A stretch of DNA of 64,000 nucleotides. It comes from an uncultured Candidatus Saccharibacteria bacterium (GTDB taxonomy: Bacteria > Patescibacteriota > Saccharimonadia > Saccharimonadales > Saccharimonadaceae). Positions 42,894 to 50,917 of the stretch are shown here, piece after piece (the first letter of the stretch is position 1; each line of letters begins with the position of its first letter). The stretch lies in assembly GCA_937924995.1 (NCBI GenBank), contig CALEXY010000011.1:39056-103055 (forward strand), read 5' to 3'. Under the pieces are notes generated by a model that did not search any database, was not told where the DNA came from, and worked only from the letters and a program-made list of their open reading frames with translations. A program made the translations under genes and the position numbers.

Positions 42894-43032
42894 AAAGTAT
42901 CTTGCTATACCTCGGTCACTGGCAATGAGAAAATGTTTTAGCTTTAAGTATCGTCATTTATACTTTTAGCCAGGAGCCAATAAATCAGGCTCACATAAAT
43001 GACTCTTATTTTAAATAATCTAGGAGTTACTT
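42894..43032 (+). promoter_or_regulatory. structured 5' leader of the 85-residue gene, possible cis-regulatory RNA
   Basis: Visible pairings: GTCATTTAT (42953-42961) with ATAAATGAC (42995-43003); nested GAGCC (42974-42978) with GGCTC (42988-42992); CTGGC (42919-42923) with GCCAG (42969-42973), which falls inside the first hairpin and would make a pseudoknot; and AAGTAT (42946-42951) or AAAGTAT (42894-42900) with ATACTT(T) (42960-42966), which competes with the first stem. Mutually exclusive stems upstream of a ribosome site (AGGAG, 43022-43026) are what a riboswitch or attenuator looks like. It matches no class I recognise. Confidence 0.5.
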
Positions 43033-43290
43033 ATGCAAAACCAAACTAATCTTAACAATCTAGAACGTGTCGAAGTGATGGCCCTTTTCGGCTATCAAAT
43101 GACTCCGTGCCAACCGCTCACTTTCAAGCGCCGTGGTTACGAGGAGTCTGAGGTAACGGAATTACTCCGCACTCACATTCGTTTCGTCGGCAATACCGCG
43201 ATTCATGTCTTCGATGTCTTAGTCGGAAAGGAGCAATGTCGTCTGATGTTTAACGCTACAGATTTGACTTGGCACATTGCGGCTAACTAA
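43033..43290 (+). CDS. small protein of unknown function with structured leader
   Basis: An 85-residue protein, probably beta-rich in its second half (HIRFVGNTAIHVFDVLVGKEQCRLMFNATDL), with an N-terminal segment VEVMALFGYQMTPCQPLTFKRRG. No signal peptide, no membrane helix, no family I can name. AGGAG lies 8 bases before the ATG. A terminator follows at once, so the gene is monocistronic. The long leader suggests regulation at the RNA level. Confidence 0.7.
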   Translation: MQNQTNLNNLERVEVMALFGYQMTPCQPLTFKRRGYEESEVTELLRTHIRFVGNTAIHVFDVLVGKEQCRLMFNATDLTWHIAAN

Positions 43291-43295
43291 TCTAG

Positions 43296-43322
43296 AGAGA
43301 GGGAATTATACCCCTCTTTTTT
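43296..43322 (+). terminator. intrinsic terminator after the 85-residue gene
   Basis: AGAGGG-type stem with CCCTCT across AATTATAC, followed by TTTTTT; it also abuts the dus stop on the minus strand. Confidence 0.8.
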
Positions 43323-43323
43323 G

Positions 43324-44325
43324 TTACAATTTTGCAGAAAATTCATCCAGCACCGCTCGAATTTCTGCAGTACTTTTACAATCCATCAATTTTACGCGCA
43401 GATCAGATGCTCCATCGAAAGAATTCACGTAGACTTTAAACATGCGCTTCAGTGGTTCGAATGGATACCTCGAGCCGCGTTCTTCTAACTCTCGACATCT
43501 TGCATCAAAAACATCTAGATGAAAACGAAATAGCTCCATAATCTCTGGAATTTCGACCTCACCACCCAGTCCCACCGGTTTACGATTAGTAAAACAATAT
43601 GGGTTAAAGAATACCCCACGACCAATCATAAAACCATCCACCTCTGGATAAGCCTCACTGAGTTTTTTCACATCCGCCATATCCGCAATATCACCATTAA
43701 TCGTAATCAAAGTTTGCGGCGCTATTCTTTTACGAATTGCTAAAATTTCTGGGATCAATTCATAGTGCGCTGGCACTTTCGACATTTCTTTGCGCGTCCG
43801 TAAATGAATCGTCAAATTCGCCACGTCCTCGGCTAAGATTTTTGGTAACCATTCACGAAATTCGTCCGTATAAGTAAAGCCAAGACGTGTCTTCACCGAA
43901 ACCGGTAAATTAGTGTTTGCTTTTGCCGAACGAATACATTCAAGGGCCAATTCTGGCGTACGGATCATTGCGGCACCACCGCCCGCTTTATTGACATGCC
44001 GATCTGGACAGCCCATATTAATATCTAATCCATCAAAACCTAGCCCCTCCAATTTACTTGCCAGCAAACCAAATTGCACCGGATTTTTTCCCCAAATTTG
44101 CGCAATAATCGGCGAATCCGTTTCCACTACATCGAGACGTTCAAGTGCATTATCGCGACCTTTCTCTGAAGCAAAAGAAGAAACATTAGTAAATTCCGTA
44201 AAAAACACATCTGGTCTACCTGCCCGGTTAATCACTTGACGAAAAACCACATCCGTCACCCCCTCCATCGGGGCTAAAATCGTAAAATGTTTAGGTAAAT
44301 CCTGCCAAGACCATTTTTTCTGCAT
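43324..44325 (-). CDS. dus: tRNA-dihydrouridine synthase
   Basis: A 333-residue FMN-dependent TIM-barrel enzyme reducing uridines in tRNA D-loops. ILAPMEGVTDVVFRQVINRAG opens the barrel, the catalytic Cys is in DINMGCPDRHVNKAGGGAAM, FMN contacts are VSVKTRLGF, TIHLRTRKEMSKVPAHY (His/Arg pair) and TINGDIADM, GFMIGRGVFFNPY. Start ATG 44325 is chosen because GGAGAG precedes it; four extra codons upstream are less likely. A C-terminal helical domain completes it. Subtype (DusA, B or C) cannot be assigned. Confidence 0.92.
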   Translation of the reverse strand: MQKKWSWQDLPKHFTILAPMEGVTDVVFRQVINRAGRPDVFFTEFTNVSSFASEKGRDNALERLDVVETDSPIIAQIWGKNPVQFGLLASKLEGLGFDGLDINMGCPDRHVNKAGGGAAMIRTPELALECIRSAKANTNLPVSVKTRLGFTYTDEFREWLPKILAEDVANLTIHLRTRKEMSKVPAHYELIPEILAIRKRIAPQTLITINGDIADMADVKKLSEAYPEVDGFMIGRGVFFNPYCFTNRKPVGLGGEVEIPEIMELFRFHLDVFDARCRELEERGSRYPFEPLKRMFKVYVNSFDGASDLRVKLMDCKSTAEIRAVLDEFSAKL

Positions 44326-44354
44326 TATTCTCTCCAATCTAACTCAAATCTTAA

Positions 44355-44436
44355 TTTTTCGCTTCTGCTTATTTTTTATTCCAGTTTAGCTTAAATTCAT
44401 TCCGCTTCCGCTTATTTCTATTCCTCTTCCGCTTCT
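44355..44436 (-). repeat. imperfect repeats of the glycosyltransferase 3' end
   Basis: Read on the plus strand, the C-terminal codons (CTATTCCTCTTCCGCTTCT, 44418-44436) are followed by TCATTCCGCTTCCGCTTATT (44397-44416) and TTTTTCGCTTCTGCTTATTT (about 44355-44374). Each carries a stop triplet on the minus strand. The middle unit shares TTCATTCCGCT with the array downstream of ftsX. Confidence 0.5.
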
Positions 44437-45710
44437 ATCTCTGCATGCTTTAAGCGAATAGCTTCTTCATAAATTTCTTCAAAACGCTTCAAAGTATGCT
44501 TCAAATCATGTTTCTTTGAAATTTCCAGAGAGTTCTTACTATATTCTTTTCGTAACTCTTCATTCAAAAGAATTTTTTTCATAGCTTCTTTGAATGCTTC
44601 GATGTTGCCAGCTTCCACAAGTTCACCGTTAAAACCATTCACACAAATTTCTCCCACCGCTCCGGCATTCACAGCTACAAGGGGCAAACCAGTTGCTGCC
44701 GCTTCAATCAAAACAATTCCTTGCGTCTCAGTCGCCGAGCCGGTAGCAAAAATCTTACCCATGCGATAGATTTTTGCGAGCTCCGGCATCATAATTTTTC
44801 CGAGAAACTTCACTTCCTCACTGATACCAAGTTCCTCGGCAAGCTCTTTTAATCGCACCATATCAATACCATCACCCACAATCACCAGTTCAGTATTCGA
44901 AACGCCATCCGCCAAAAGCAAAGCAAAAGCCTTAACTACCACGTCAATACTTTTTTCCGGATCCACCCGCCCGATGTACATAATTTTATCTTTACCATCG
45001 TCAAGCTGATATTTTTTCAAAATCTCCGCACTAGCTTTTGCCGGCTTAAACTGCGACAAATCCACCCCATTCGAAAGTGCCTCTACTGGAACCTTAAAAT
45101 ACTTACGATTTTTTGGCACTAAATCACCAATCGCAATCTCGGTTGGCATCGTCGCATACTCAGAATTTTTCAAAAAACTCATCATGTGTGCTTTTAGAAT
45201 TGCATTAGACAATTTTTTAAGCGGCTTTGGTTGCAAGAAAAATAGTTGATCCGTAATATTATCCGGATAAGCATGACCAGTTGAAACTAGTGGAACATTT
45301 CGCTTTTTTACATAACTCATTACCGCAAGCGCAATAAATTCCGCCGTCTGGAGATGTATCACATCTGGCTGAAATTCGTCCAACACCTTCTTTACTTCCA
45401 CCCAAGGATTTACCGTCCACCAAATACCATTTTTATAAGTTAATCGCGGTAAAGGCATACCTAAAAATTCCGGATTCTCTGGCACTGGGTTAATTTGATC
45501 AGGATAAAAAGGAAAGCGAATTGAAGATAGATGCACCGTCTTTACCCCCGTTTTTTCATCGATTTCTTCATGATACTCCCCCGTAAAACTCGGTGCAATC
45601 ACCAAAATTTCATGACCAGCCTGCGCTAAACCATTGGCCAAATTATGCGCAAAAACCGCCACCCCATTCGTCATTGGATAGTAAATATCAGAAGCAATCG
45701 CAATTTTCAT
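44418..45710 (-). CDS. glycosyltransferase family 4 protein
   Basis: A 430-residue GT-B enzyme. N-domain: IAIASDIYYPMTNGVAVFAHNLANGLAQAGHEILVIAP, with VIHLQTAEFIALAVM. C-domain: IMYIGRVDPEKSIDVVVKAF, nucleotide-binding GDGIDMVRLKELAEELGI and the acidic motif TETQGIVLIEAAATGLPLVA. The overall pattern resembles diacylglycerol or phosphatidylinositol glycosyltransferases, so a membrane glycolipid product is plausible. On the minus strand TATAAT (45723-45718) is 7 bases before the ATG. It diverges from smpB. Confidence 0.88.
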   Translation of the reverse strand: MKIAIASDIYYPMTNGVAVFAHNLANGLAQAGHEILVIAPSFTGEYHEEIDEKTGVKTVHLSSIRFPFYPDQINPVPENPEFLGMPLPRLTYKNGIWWTVNPWVEVKKVLDEFQPDVIHLQTAEFIALAVMSYVKKRNVPLVSTGHAYPDNITDQLFFLQPKPLKKLSNAILKAHMMSFLKNSEYATMPTEIAIGDLVPKNRKYFKVPVEALSNGVDLSQFKPAKASAEILKKYQLDDGKDKIMYIGRVDPEKSIDVVVKAFALLLADGVSNTELVIVGDGIDMVRLKELAEELGISEEVKFLGKIMMPELAKIYRMGKIFATGSATETQGIVLIEAAATGLPLVAVNAGAVGEICVNGFNGELVEAGNIEAFKEAMKKILLNEELRKEYSKNSLEISKKHDLKHTLKRFEEIYEEAIRLKHAEIEAEEE

Positions 45711-45717
45711 AATCTCT

Positions 45718-45748
45718 ATTATATAACACTTTTAGTATCTGTTATAAT
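45718..45748. promoter_or_regulatory. divergent leaderless promoter pair
   Basis: TATAAT on the minus strand (45723-45718) serves the glycosyltransferase with a 7-base gap to its ATG, and TATAAT on the plus strand (45743-45748) serves smpB with a 6-base gap. The whole intergenic region is only 44 bases. Confidence 0.8.
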
Positions 45749-45754
45749 TAAGCT

Positions 45755-46192
45755 ATGGGTAAAAAATCAAAACCAAAACAGCAATCTTCCGTAGCCGTCA
45801 ACCGACGTGCGAGTTTTGATTATCATCTTGGTGATAAAATTATCTGCGGTATGAGCTTGACCGGTCCAGAAGTCCGCCTCATTCGTGACCACCACGTCCA
45901 ACTGAAAGGCTCCTTTGTCACTATCAAAGATGGTGAACTCTGGCTAAACAATCTCACACTTGGCGCCGAAACCGCTCGTAACATTCGTCTACTTATTACT
46001 AAAAAACAGCTTCATTCACTTGAAAAATCTAAACAACTCGGCAATACCATCGTACCTACTAAATTATTTGGTGGCGGTCGTTATATTAAAATCGAAGTCT
46101 CTCTCGCTACCGGTAAAAAACGCTATGATAAACGTGTTTCCATTAAAAATCGTGACCTCGATCGAGAGGCTAGAAAGCGTCTACATGTCTAA
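45755..46192 (+). CDS. smpB: SsrA-binding protein SmpB
   Basis: A 145-residue trans-translation factor that carries tmRNA to stalled ribosomes. VNRRASFDYHLGDKIICGMSLTGPEVRLIRDHHVQLKGSFVTIKDGELWLNN is the SmpB core; the C-terminal basic tail (KKRYDKRVSIKNRDLDREARKR) binds the mRNA channel. The tmRNA gene is not seen in the window. Its last 8 bases overlap the start of the exonuclease gene. Confidence 0.95.
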   Translation: MGKKSKPKQQSSVAVNRRASFDYHLGDKIICGMSLTGPEVRLIRDHHVQLKGSFVTIKDGELWLNNLTLGAETARNIRLLITKKQLHSLEKSKQLGNTIVPTKLFGGGRYIKIEVSLATGKKRYDKRVSIKNRDLDREARKRLHV

Positions 46193-47033
46193 AATTCGTC
46201 TTTTTTCCTGGAATATGAATGGCCTGCGTGCTGTCTTAAAAAAACAAGCTATTCAAAATTTTCTAAACACCGAAAATCCAGATTTTTGTTGCTTCCAAGA
46301 AGTCAAGGCCAAGCCTGAACAAGTTGAAAAGGAAATTTTAAATACTCCACTAGATAATTATCAGTTAAACTGGAACTCTGCGGAACGTGCGGGCTACTCC
46401 GGCACTATGACCATTGCCAAAACCGATCAAAAAATCCTCTCCATCGAAACCAATCTTTCTGAATATTTTAAGAGCCCAGATTTCGATCAAGAAAAATCAA
46501 AGCTTCTTCAAAACGATAGTTTCGGCTCACCATTCTCTGAAGGCCGTGTACTCACACTTGAAACCGAAAATTTCTACTTAGTTAATGTTTACACGCCGAA
46601 TTCCAAAACTGATTTATCACGACTCAAACTACGTCACGAACTTTGGGATCCGCTTTTTCTAGCCTATTTAAAACATCTCGAAAAAACCAAACCCGTGGTA
46701 GTCTGCGGTGATTTTAATGCGGCACATCAAGAAATTGATCTTGCGCGCCCGAAGCAAAATACTAAAAACGCTGGCTTTACCCAAGAAGAGCGTCAGGGAA
46801 TTTCGGAAATTCTTAAACAAGATTTCATTGATACTTTCCGCACACTAAATCCCGACACCGCCCGCTATACTTGGTGGTCACATTGGGGAAAGGCTCGCGA
46901 AAATAATATCGGTTGGCGTATTGACTATTTCTTTATTTCCAAATCCTTAGAAAAAAATCTTGAGGCTGCCGAAATTTACGAGTCTATTCTCGGCTCTGAT
47001 CACTGCCCGATTTCTATTACATTAAATTTTTAA
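46185..47033 (+). CDS. xth: exodeoxyribonuclease III / AP endonuclease
   Basis: A 282-residue Mg-dependent nuclease for base-excision repair. SWNMNGLRAVLKK, CCFQEVKAKPEQ, GYSGTMTIAK, VNVYTPNSK, VCGDFNAAHQEIDLARPK, ARYTWWSHW and ILGSDHCPISI are the conserved blocks, including the catalytic Asp-Asn and SDH. ATG 46185 overlaps the smpB stop by 8 bases, so translation is coupled. Length is typical. Confidence 0.94.
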   Translation: MSKIRLFSWNMNGLRAVLKKQAIQNFLNTENPDFCCFQEVKAKPEQVEKEILNTPLDNYQLNWNSAERAGYSGTMTIAKTDQKILSIETNLSEYFKSPDFDQEKSKLLQNDSFGSPFSEGRVLTLETENFYLVNVYTPNSKTDLSRLKLRHELWDPLFLAYLKHLEKTKPVVVCGDFNAAHQEIDLARPKQNTKNAGFTQEERQGISEILKQDFIDTFRTLNPDTARYTWWSHWGKARENNIGWRIDYFFISKSLEKNLEAAEIYESILGSDHCPISITLNF

Positions 47034-47037
47034 ATTC

Positions 47038-47847
47038 ATGAATCCAAATAACTTCACCTACTGGCATAAACTTATCAGCAACGAAGACCACAATATTTTA
47101 TGGAATATTCCCACTCAAAAATCTGGTCGTCTTTCAGTTTTTGGCGGCAATAGTGAAAACTTTTTAAGCGAGATCCGCACCACTGAATTCCTCGAAAAAC
47201 TACCGATTAAAACCCTTAAATTATATCTACCAGATACTCTCCAAAATAAACTTCCGGTGATTAATTACATCGATTTTCTCAAATCCACCCCTTCCGGATC
47301 ATTCGATCGTCATGAAAAACTCACCGAAAGTTTTCTCTCTGCCGATACGGTTTTTCTTTCCGGTAATTTTTCCAAAAATTCTACCACCTCGATCGCTATT
47401 AACGAGGCCATGAAGTCACTGCACGAAAATCAAGTAGTAGTAGCTTGCCGTGACGCTATTGAAATCATTACAAACAGTGCCGAAGAAAATCTCCAACACG
47501 AAAATCTCATTTTGCTTGCCACGATGCCGCAACTCCAAAAACTTTTTCAGGCCGTTTACTTTCCTAAAATGCTTCTACTTTCTATGCCGCTCACATCCGT
47601 AATTGAAACTTTACATAAATTCACTATTAGCTACCCACTGACTCTTATCACCCTACATAGTGACCAAATTATTATGGCCAAAGCTGGCGAAATCTATACC
47701 ATCCGCCTCGATCATACCAGCTTCACACCACTTTCTCTCTGGACCGGCATGCTTCCCGCCAAAATTGCCGCCCTTGCCACCTGGAATCCGCAAGCTCTTC
47801 TCGACGTCGCTACCGCGAGTATTAACTGGGATATTCGCCGAATTTAA
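47038..47847 (+). CDS. unrecognised protein, possibly a degenerate ribokinase-fold (NnrD-like) enzyme
   Basis: A 269-residue soluble protein. LSVFGGNSENFLSEIRTTEFL near residue 32 recalls the GG-containing start of ADP/ATP-dependent NAD(P)HX dehydratases, and alternating strands/helices follow. The expected C-terminal GxGD ATP site is replaced by WTGMLPAKIAALATW, so the active site may be lost. Annotation beyond a possible fold is not justified. It begins 4 bases after xth. Its last 26 bases are duplicated downstream. Confidence 0.55.
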   Translation: MNPNNFTYWHKLISNEDHNILWNIPTQKSGRLSVFGGNSENFLSEIRTTEFLEKLPIKTLKLYLPDTLQNKLPVINYIDFLKSTPSGSFDRHEKLTESFLSADTVFLSGNFSKNSTTSIAINEAMKSLHENQVVVACRDAIEIITNSAEENLQHENLILLATMPQLQKLFQAVYFPKMLLLSMPLTSVIETLHKFTISYPLTLITLHSDQIIMAKAGEIYTIRLDHTSFTPLSLWTGMLPAKIAALATWNPQALLDVATASINWDIRRI

Positions 47848-47892
47848 ACCTCGTCATTATTATCGTTAACTGGGATATTCGTCGAATTTAAA
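47822..47892 (+). repeat. tandem duplication of a gene 3' end
   Basis: A 27-base segment starting TTAACTGGGATATTCG occurs at 47822-47848 and again at 47866-47892 (period 44) with one C/T difference. The first copy is the end of the coding region with its stop. Confidence 0.85.
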
Positions 47893-47957
47893 GCTAGAAT
47901 ATGCTAAAATAAACGTAAGCATTTATATAATATTTTTAATTTCAGGGTGGAAAAACT

Positions 47958-48872
47958 ATGTCGAACAAAGTGATGATTATTGGAACAGGGAACGTTGGCG
48001 CCAGTATTGGTTTTTCTTTAGTTTCTTCCCATAATGCCATCAATGAACTAGTTCTCATCGATCAAGATCAAGCTGATGCTGAGGGTGAAGCGATGGATCT
48101 ACGCGACACTCTAGCTGTTTCACCGAATTTCATGAAAATTCACGCCGGGACTTATGAAAAAGATAGTAAAGACACCGATCTTGTGATTATTACCGCTGGC
48201 GCCGCCCAGAAAAAAGGCGGTGAAACCCGCACCGAACTCCTCGCACGTAATGCCAAAATCGTCAAAGAAATTGTTGAGAACCTCGTAAACAATGGCTTCC
48301 AGGGAATTTTTCTCATGGTCACCAATCCAGTCGATGTTTTATCTTATCTCGTCATGGAATATTCTGGTTTTCCAAGCCACAAAATCATTGGCTCCGGCAC
48401 CGTACTCGATTCTGCCCGTCTTAAATATAATATTGCGAACCGCCTCGGTATTTCACCAAAATCTGTCCACGCCTATCAAGTGGGCGAGCATGGCGATAGT
48501 GAATTCGCCCTCTGGTCGAATGCTAATATTGGCGGTCAACCGATCACAGATTTGATTTCAGCTTCTGAACTCAAAAATATTGAAACTGATACTAAGAACC
48601 AGGCCTATGAAATTATCAACAAAAAAGGTGCCACATATTATGGCATCGGCGCCTGCGTAACTCGTATCGTGAATTGCATTTTTAATGACGAAAATCGTGT
48701 TTTGCCAGTTTCTACTTATGATAATTTTTCCGACTGCTTCTTCGGTTTTCCGGCCATCGTCGGCCGCAAGGGAATCGTGCGCCGTCTCGATACTGAACTT
48801 ACCGAGATGGAAGCCATCCGTATGCAATCTTCCATTAATGTAATCAAACGTTCTCTGCGCGAAGTCCTCTAG
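47958..48872 (+). CDS. ldh: L-lactate dehydrogenase
   Basis: A 304-residue NAD-dependent enzyme reducing pyruvate to lactate. NAD-binding IIGTGNVGASIGFSL near the N-terminus; the specificity loop AGAAQKKGGETR has Gln84, which marks lactate rather than malate dehydrogenase (Arg there). VTNPVDVLSYL, GSGTVLDSARLKYNIA and the catalytic HIS in VGEHGDSEF are all present. AGGGTGG precedes the ATG; TGCTAAAAT lies further upstream. It fits a fermentative lifestyle. Confidence 0.93.
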   Translation: MSNKVMIIGTGNVGASIGFSLVSSHNAINELVLIDQDQADAEGEAMDLRDTLAVSPNFMKIHAGTYEKDSKDTDLVIITAGAAQKKGGETRTELLARNAKIVKEIVENLVNNGFQGIFLMVTNPVDVLSYLVMEYSGFPSHKIIGSGTVLDSARLKYNIANRLGISPKSVHAYQVGEHGDSEFALWSNANIGGQPITDLISASELKNIETDTKNQAYEIINKKGATYYGIGACVTRIVNCIFNDENRVLPVSTYDNFSDCFFGFPAIVGRKGIVRRLDTELTEMEAIRMQSSINVIKRSLREVL

Positions 48873-48892
48873 CTTTATGGTAAAATTAAATC

Positions 48893-50860
48893 ATGAGAAA
48901 ATTCTTTTTAAGGTTTATTTTATTACTATCAATTTTTACCATCATTCTTATTCCTGCCGAACCGAGCTTCGCGCGCAAAAAACGCAGTAGCTCAAGCAGC
49001 GAAAATTCCGCGGTTAATGATTTTACTTTCAAAAATTTTCATGCCGACTATGAGCTAACCAAAGACGCCGAAGGATACTCCAAGCTTGATGTGACCGAAA
49101 CCTTAGTTGCCAATTTCACCCACGAAAATACCAATCATGGCATCATGCGCGTAATCCCGATTTTCAACCAAGCCGGCAGAAATCAAATTATTGACGACCC
49201 TTACGCCTTTAAAACCACTGTCACTCGCAATGGACAATCGGAAAAATTTGAATCCAGCGTTTCCGATTCCAACATTAAACTCAAAATCGGTGATGCTGAT
49301 GCTTATGTCTCCGGCGAACAAACCTACGTGATTAAATATAGCTTCGATAATGTCGTCGCCACCTTCAAAGATGTTGCAAATTCCTCAATTTCTGGCGCTT
49401 ATCAAGAACTCTACTGGAATATTAATGGCGTAGACTGGAAGCAACCTTTTGAGCAAGTTTCCGGTACGCTCCATTTTTCCGATGAAATTGCTAACACCAT
49501 TTTCGGTGAACCAATCTGTTATTCTGGTGCTTATCGCTCCAACAGTACTGATAAATGTCAGATTGAAAAAGCCAAAAATTCCATTACTTTTTCCACCAAC
49601 AACCTCAAGGCTGGCGAGGGTGCAACTTTTGTTATCGCAATCAAGGCTGACACCTTCAAAATTCGCCCACCGAAATATAATTACATTGCCGTAGCAGTTT
49701 GTATTATTATCGGGATTTTCTCTTTCTTTACAATTTTCAGTATCATTCGTAACTATCAAAAACATGTTCGCGAAAAACATCAACACTACAAGAGCTTAAT
49801 CCGTGTGCCACAATACCAGCCTCGAAAAGACCTCACCGTCGGTCAAGCTGGTTTCTTTAGCTTCACTCCGCTTAATCAGAAGACTGCTACTGTGCTTAGT
49901 CTAGCCGTCCATAAAAAAATTGATATCATTAAAAATCCAATTGAAAAAAATTTCCTCGGTCTTAACAAGAAGCAATCTTGGTCAGTCAAAGTTCTAAATA
50001 CCGACAATCTCAGCTCCGAAGAAAAATCCATGCTTCATATTCTAGCTCAATCTTCCGCCCTACCTGAAGTCGGTGAAACCTTCAAGCTAAAGCAGAATGA
50101 CTCCTACTCGGTCAATCAACTCATTATGAGTTACGACACAAATATCAAACTTGATATCGCTGAAAAAGGGCTGACCGAAGATAATAAAAGAGCTGGCATA
50201 ATGGGCGTTCTCGATAGCATCATTGGGGTTCATTTTATTATCATCTTTGGGGGTATGATCTTTGGCGTCGCTTCATTTTTTCCATTCTTCCCGAAGCTCC
50301 TTTCTTGGCTTCTACGTATCGCCGATCAAACCATCCATATCACTTCTTTCTATATTTACAAGCCAGAACTCTTCATCTTAGCCGCCGCCATTTTCATCGG
50401 CACCTCTATTGCTGCCTCTACTTATAATCATTTTGCTAGAAAATATCGTGATTTCACTAACGCCGGACTCGAAGTTGTAGTCTACATGCAAGGCCTCAAA
50501 GATTACATTAATCTTGCTGAAAGTGAACGTATTAATTTCCTTCAAAACGTCAAAGATGTCGACACTTCTCCAGAGGGAATCGTTCATCTTTATGAAGAAC
50601 TTCTACCTTACGCTGCGCTCTTTGGACTTGAAAAAACCTGGATTAAGAATCTCGACAAATATTACGAAGAACTCGGCACCGATTATACGATTTCAACCTG
50701 GTATGCGCTATCATATGCCGATTTTGGTAGCTTCACATCTAGTATTTCCAGCTCGTCCTCAACTTATTCCACCAGTAGCAGCAGTGGCGGTTCTGGCTAC
50801 TCCAGTGGCGGTGGCTTCTCCGGCGGCGGTGGCGGCGGTGGCGGCGGTGGCGGCTGGTAA
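48893..50860 (+). CDS. DUF2207 membrane protein with glycine-rich tail
   Basis: A 655-residue protein. A signal peptide (about 1-27, ending FARKKRSSSS), the DUF2207 extracellular domain (about 40-250), a helix at about 263-285, a cytoplasmic region, two more helices (about 450-475 and 490-515), and a C-terminus of Ser, then Gly (GGGFSGGGGGGGGGGGW). This is the standard layout of PF09972 proteins, common in CPR bacteria and of unknown function. TAAAAT (48881-48886), preceded by TGG, is 6 bases before the ATG. Confidence 0.88.
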   Translation: MRKFFLRFILLLSIFTIILIPAEPSFARKKRSSSSSENSAVNDFTFKNFHADYELTKDAEGYSKLDVTETLVANFTHENTNHGIMRVIPIFNQAGRNQIIDDPYAFKTTVTRNGQSEKFESSVSDSNIKLKIGDADAYVSGEQTYVIKYSFDNVVATFKDVANSSISGAYQELYWNINGVDWKQPFEQVSGTLHFSDEIANTIFGEPICYSGAYRSNSTDKCQIEKAKNSITFSTNNLKAGEGATFVIAIKADTFKIRPPKYNYIAVAVCIIIGIFSFFTIFSIIRNYQKHVREKHQHYKSLIRVPQYQPRKDLTVGQAGFFSFTPLNQKTATVLSLAVHKKIDIIKNPIEKNFLGLNKKQSWSVKVLNTDNLSSEEKSMLHILAQSSALPEVGETFKLKQNDSYSVNQLIMSYDTNIKLDIAEKGLTEDNKRAGIMGVLDSIIGVHFIIIFGGMIFGVASFFPFFPKLLSWLLRIADQTIHITSFYIYKPELFILAAAIFIGTSIAASTYNHFARKYRDFTNAGLEVVVYMQGLKDYINLAESERINFLQNVKDVDTSPEGIVHLYEELLPYAALFGLEKTWIKNLDKYYEELGTDYTISTWYALSYADFGSFTSSISSSSSTYSTSSSSGGSGYSSGGGFSGGGGGGGGGGGW

Positions 50861-50889
50861 AAGCTAATGCTCCAAAACTTCAAATAAAA

Positions 50890-50915
50890 ATATCAGCTTC
50901 GTAGCTGATATTTTT
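50890..50915. terminator. shared terminator of DUF2207 and P-type ATPase genes
   Basis: ATATCAGCT-TCGT-AGCTGATAT followed by TTTT and preceded by an A-run, usable from both strands. Confidence 0.82.
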
Positions 50916-50917
50916 AT

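Noticed and set aside
47038..47847. Firm assignment as NAD(P)HX dehydratase
   Set aside because: Only a weak GG-start resemblance; the ATP-binding GxGD motif is absent.
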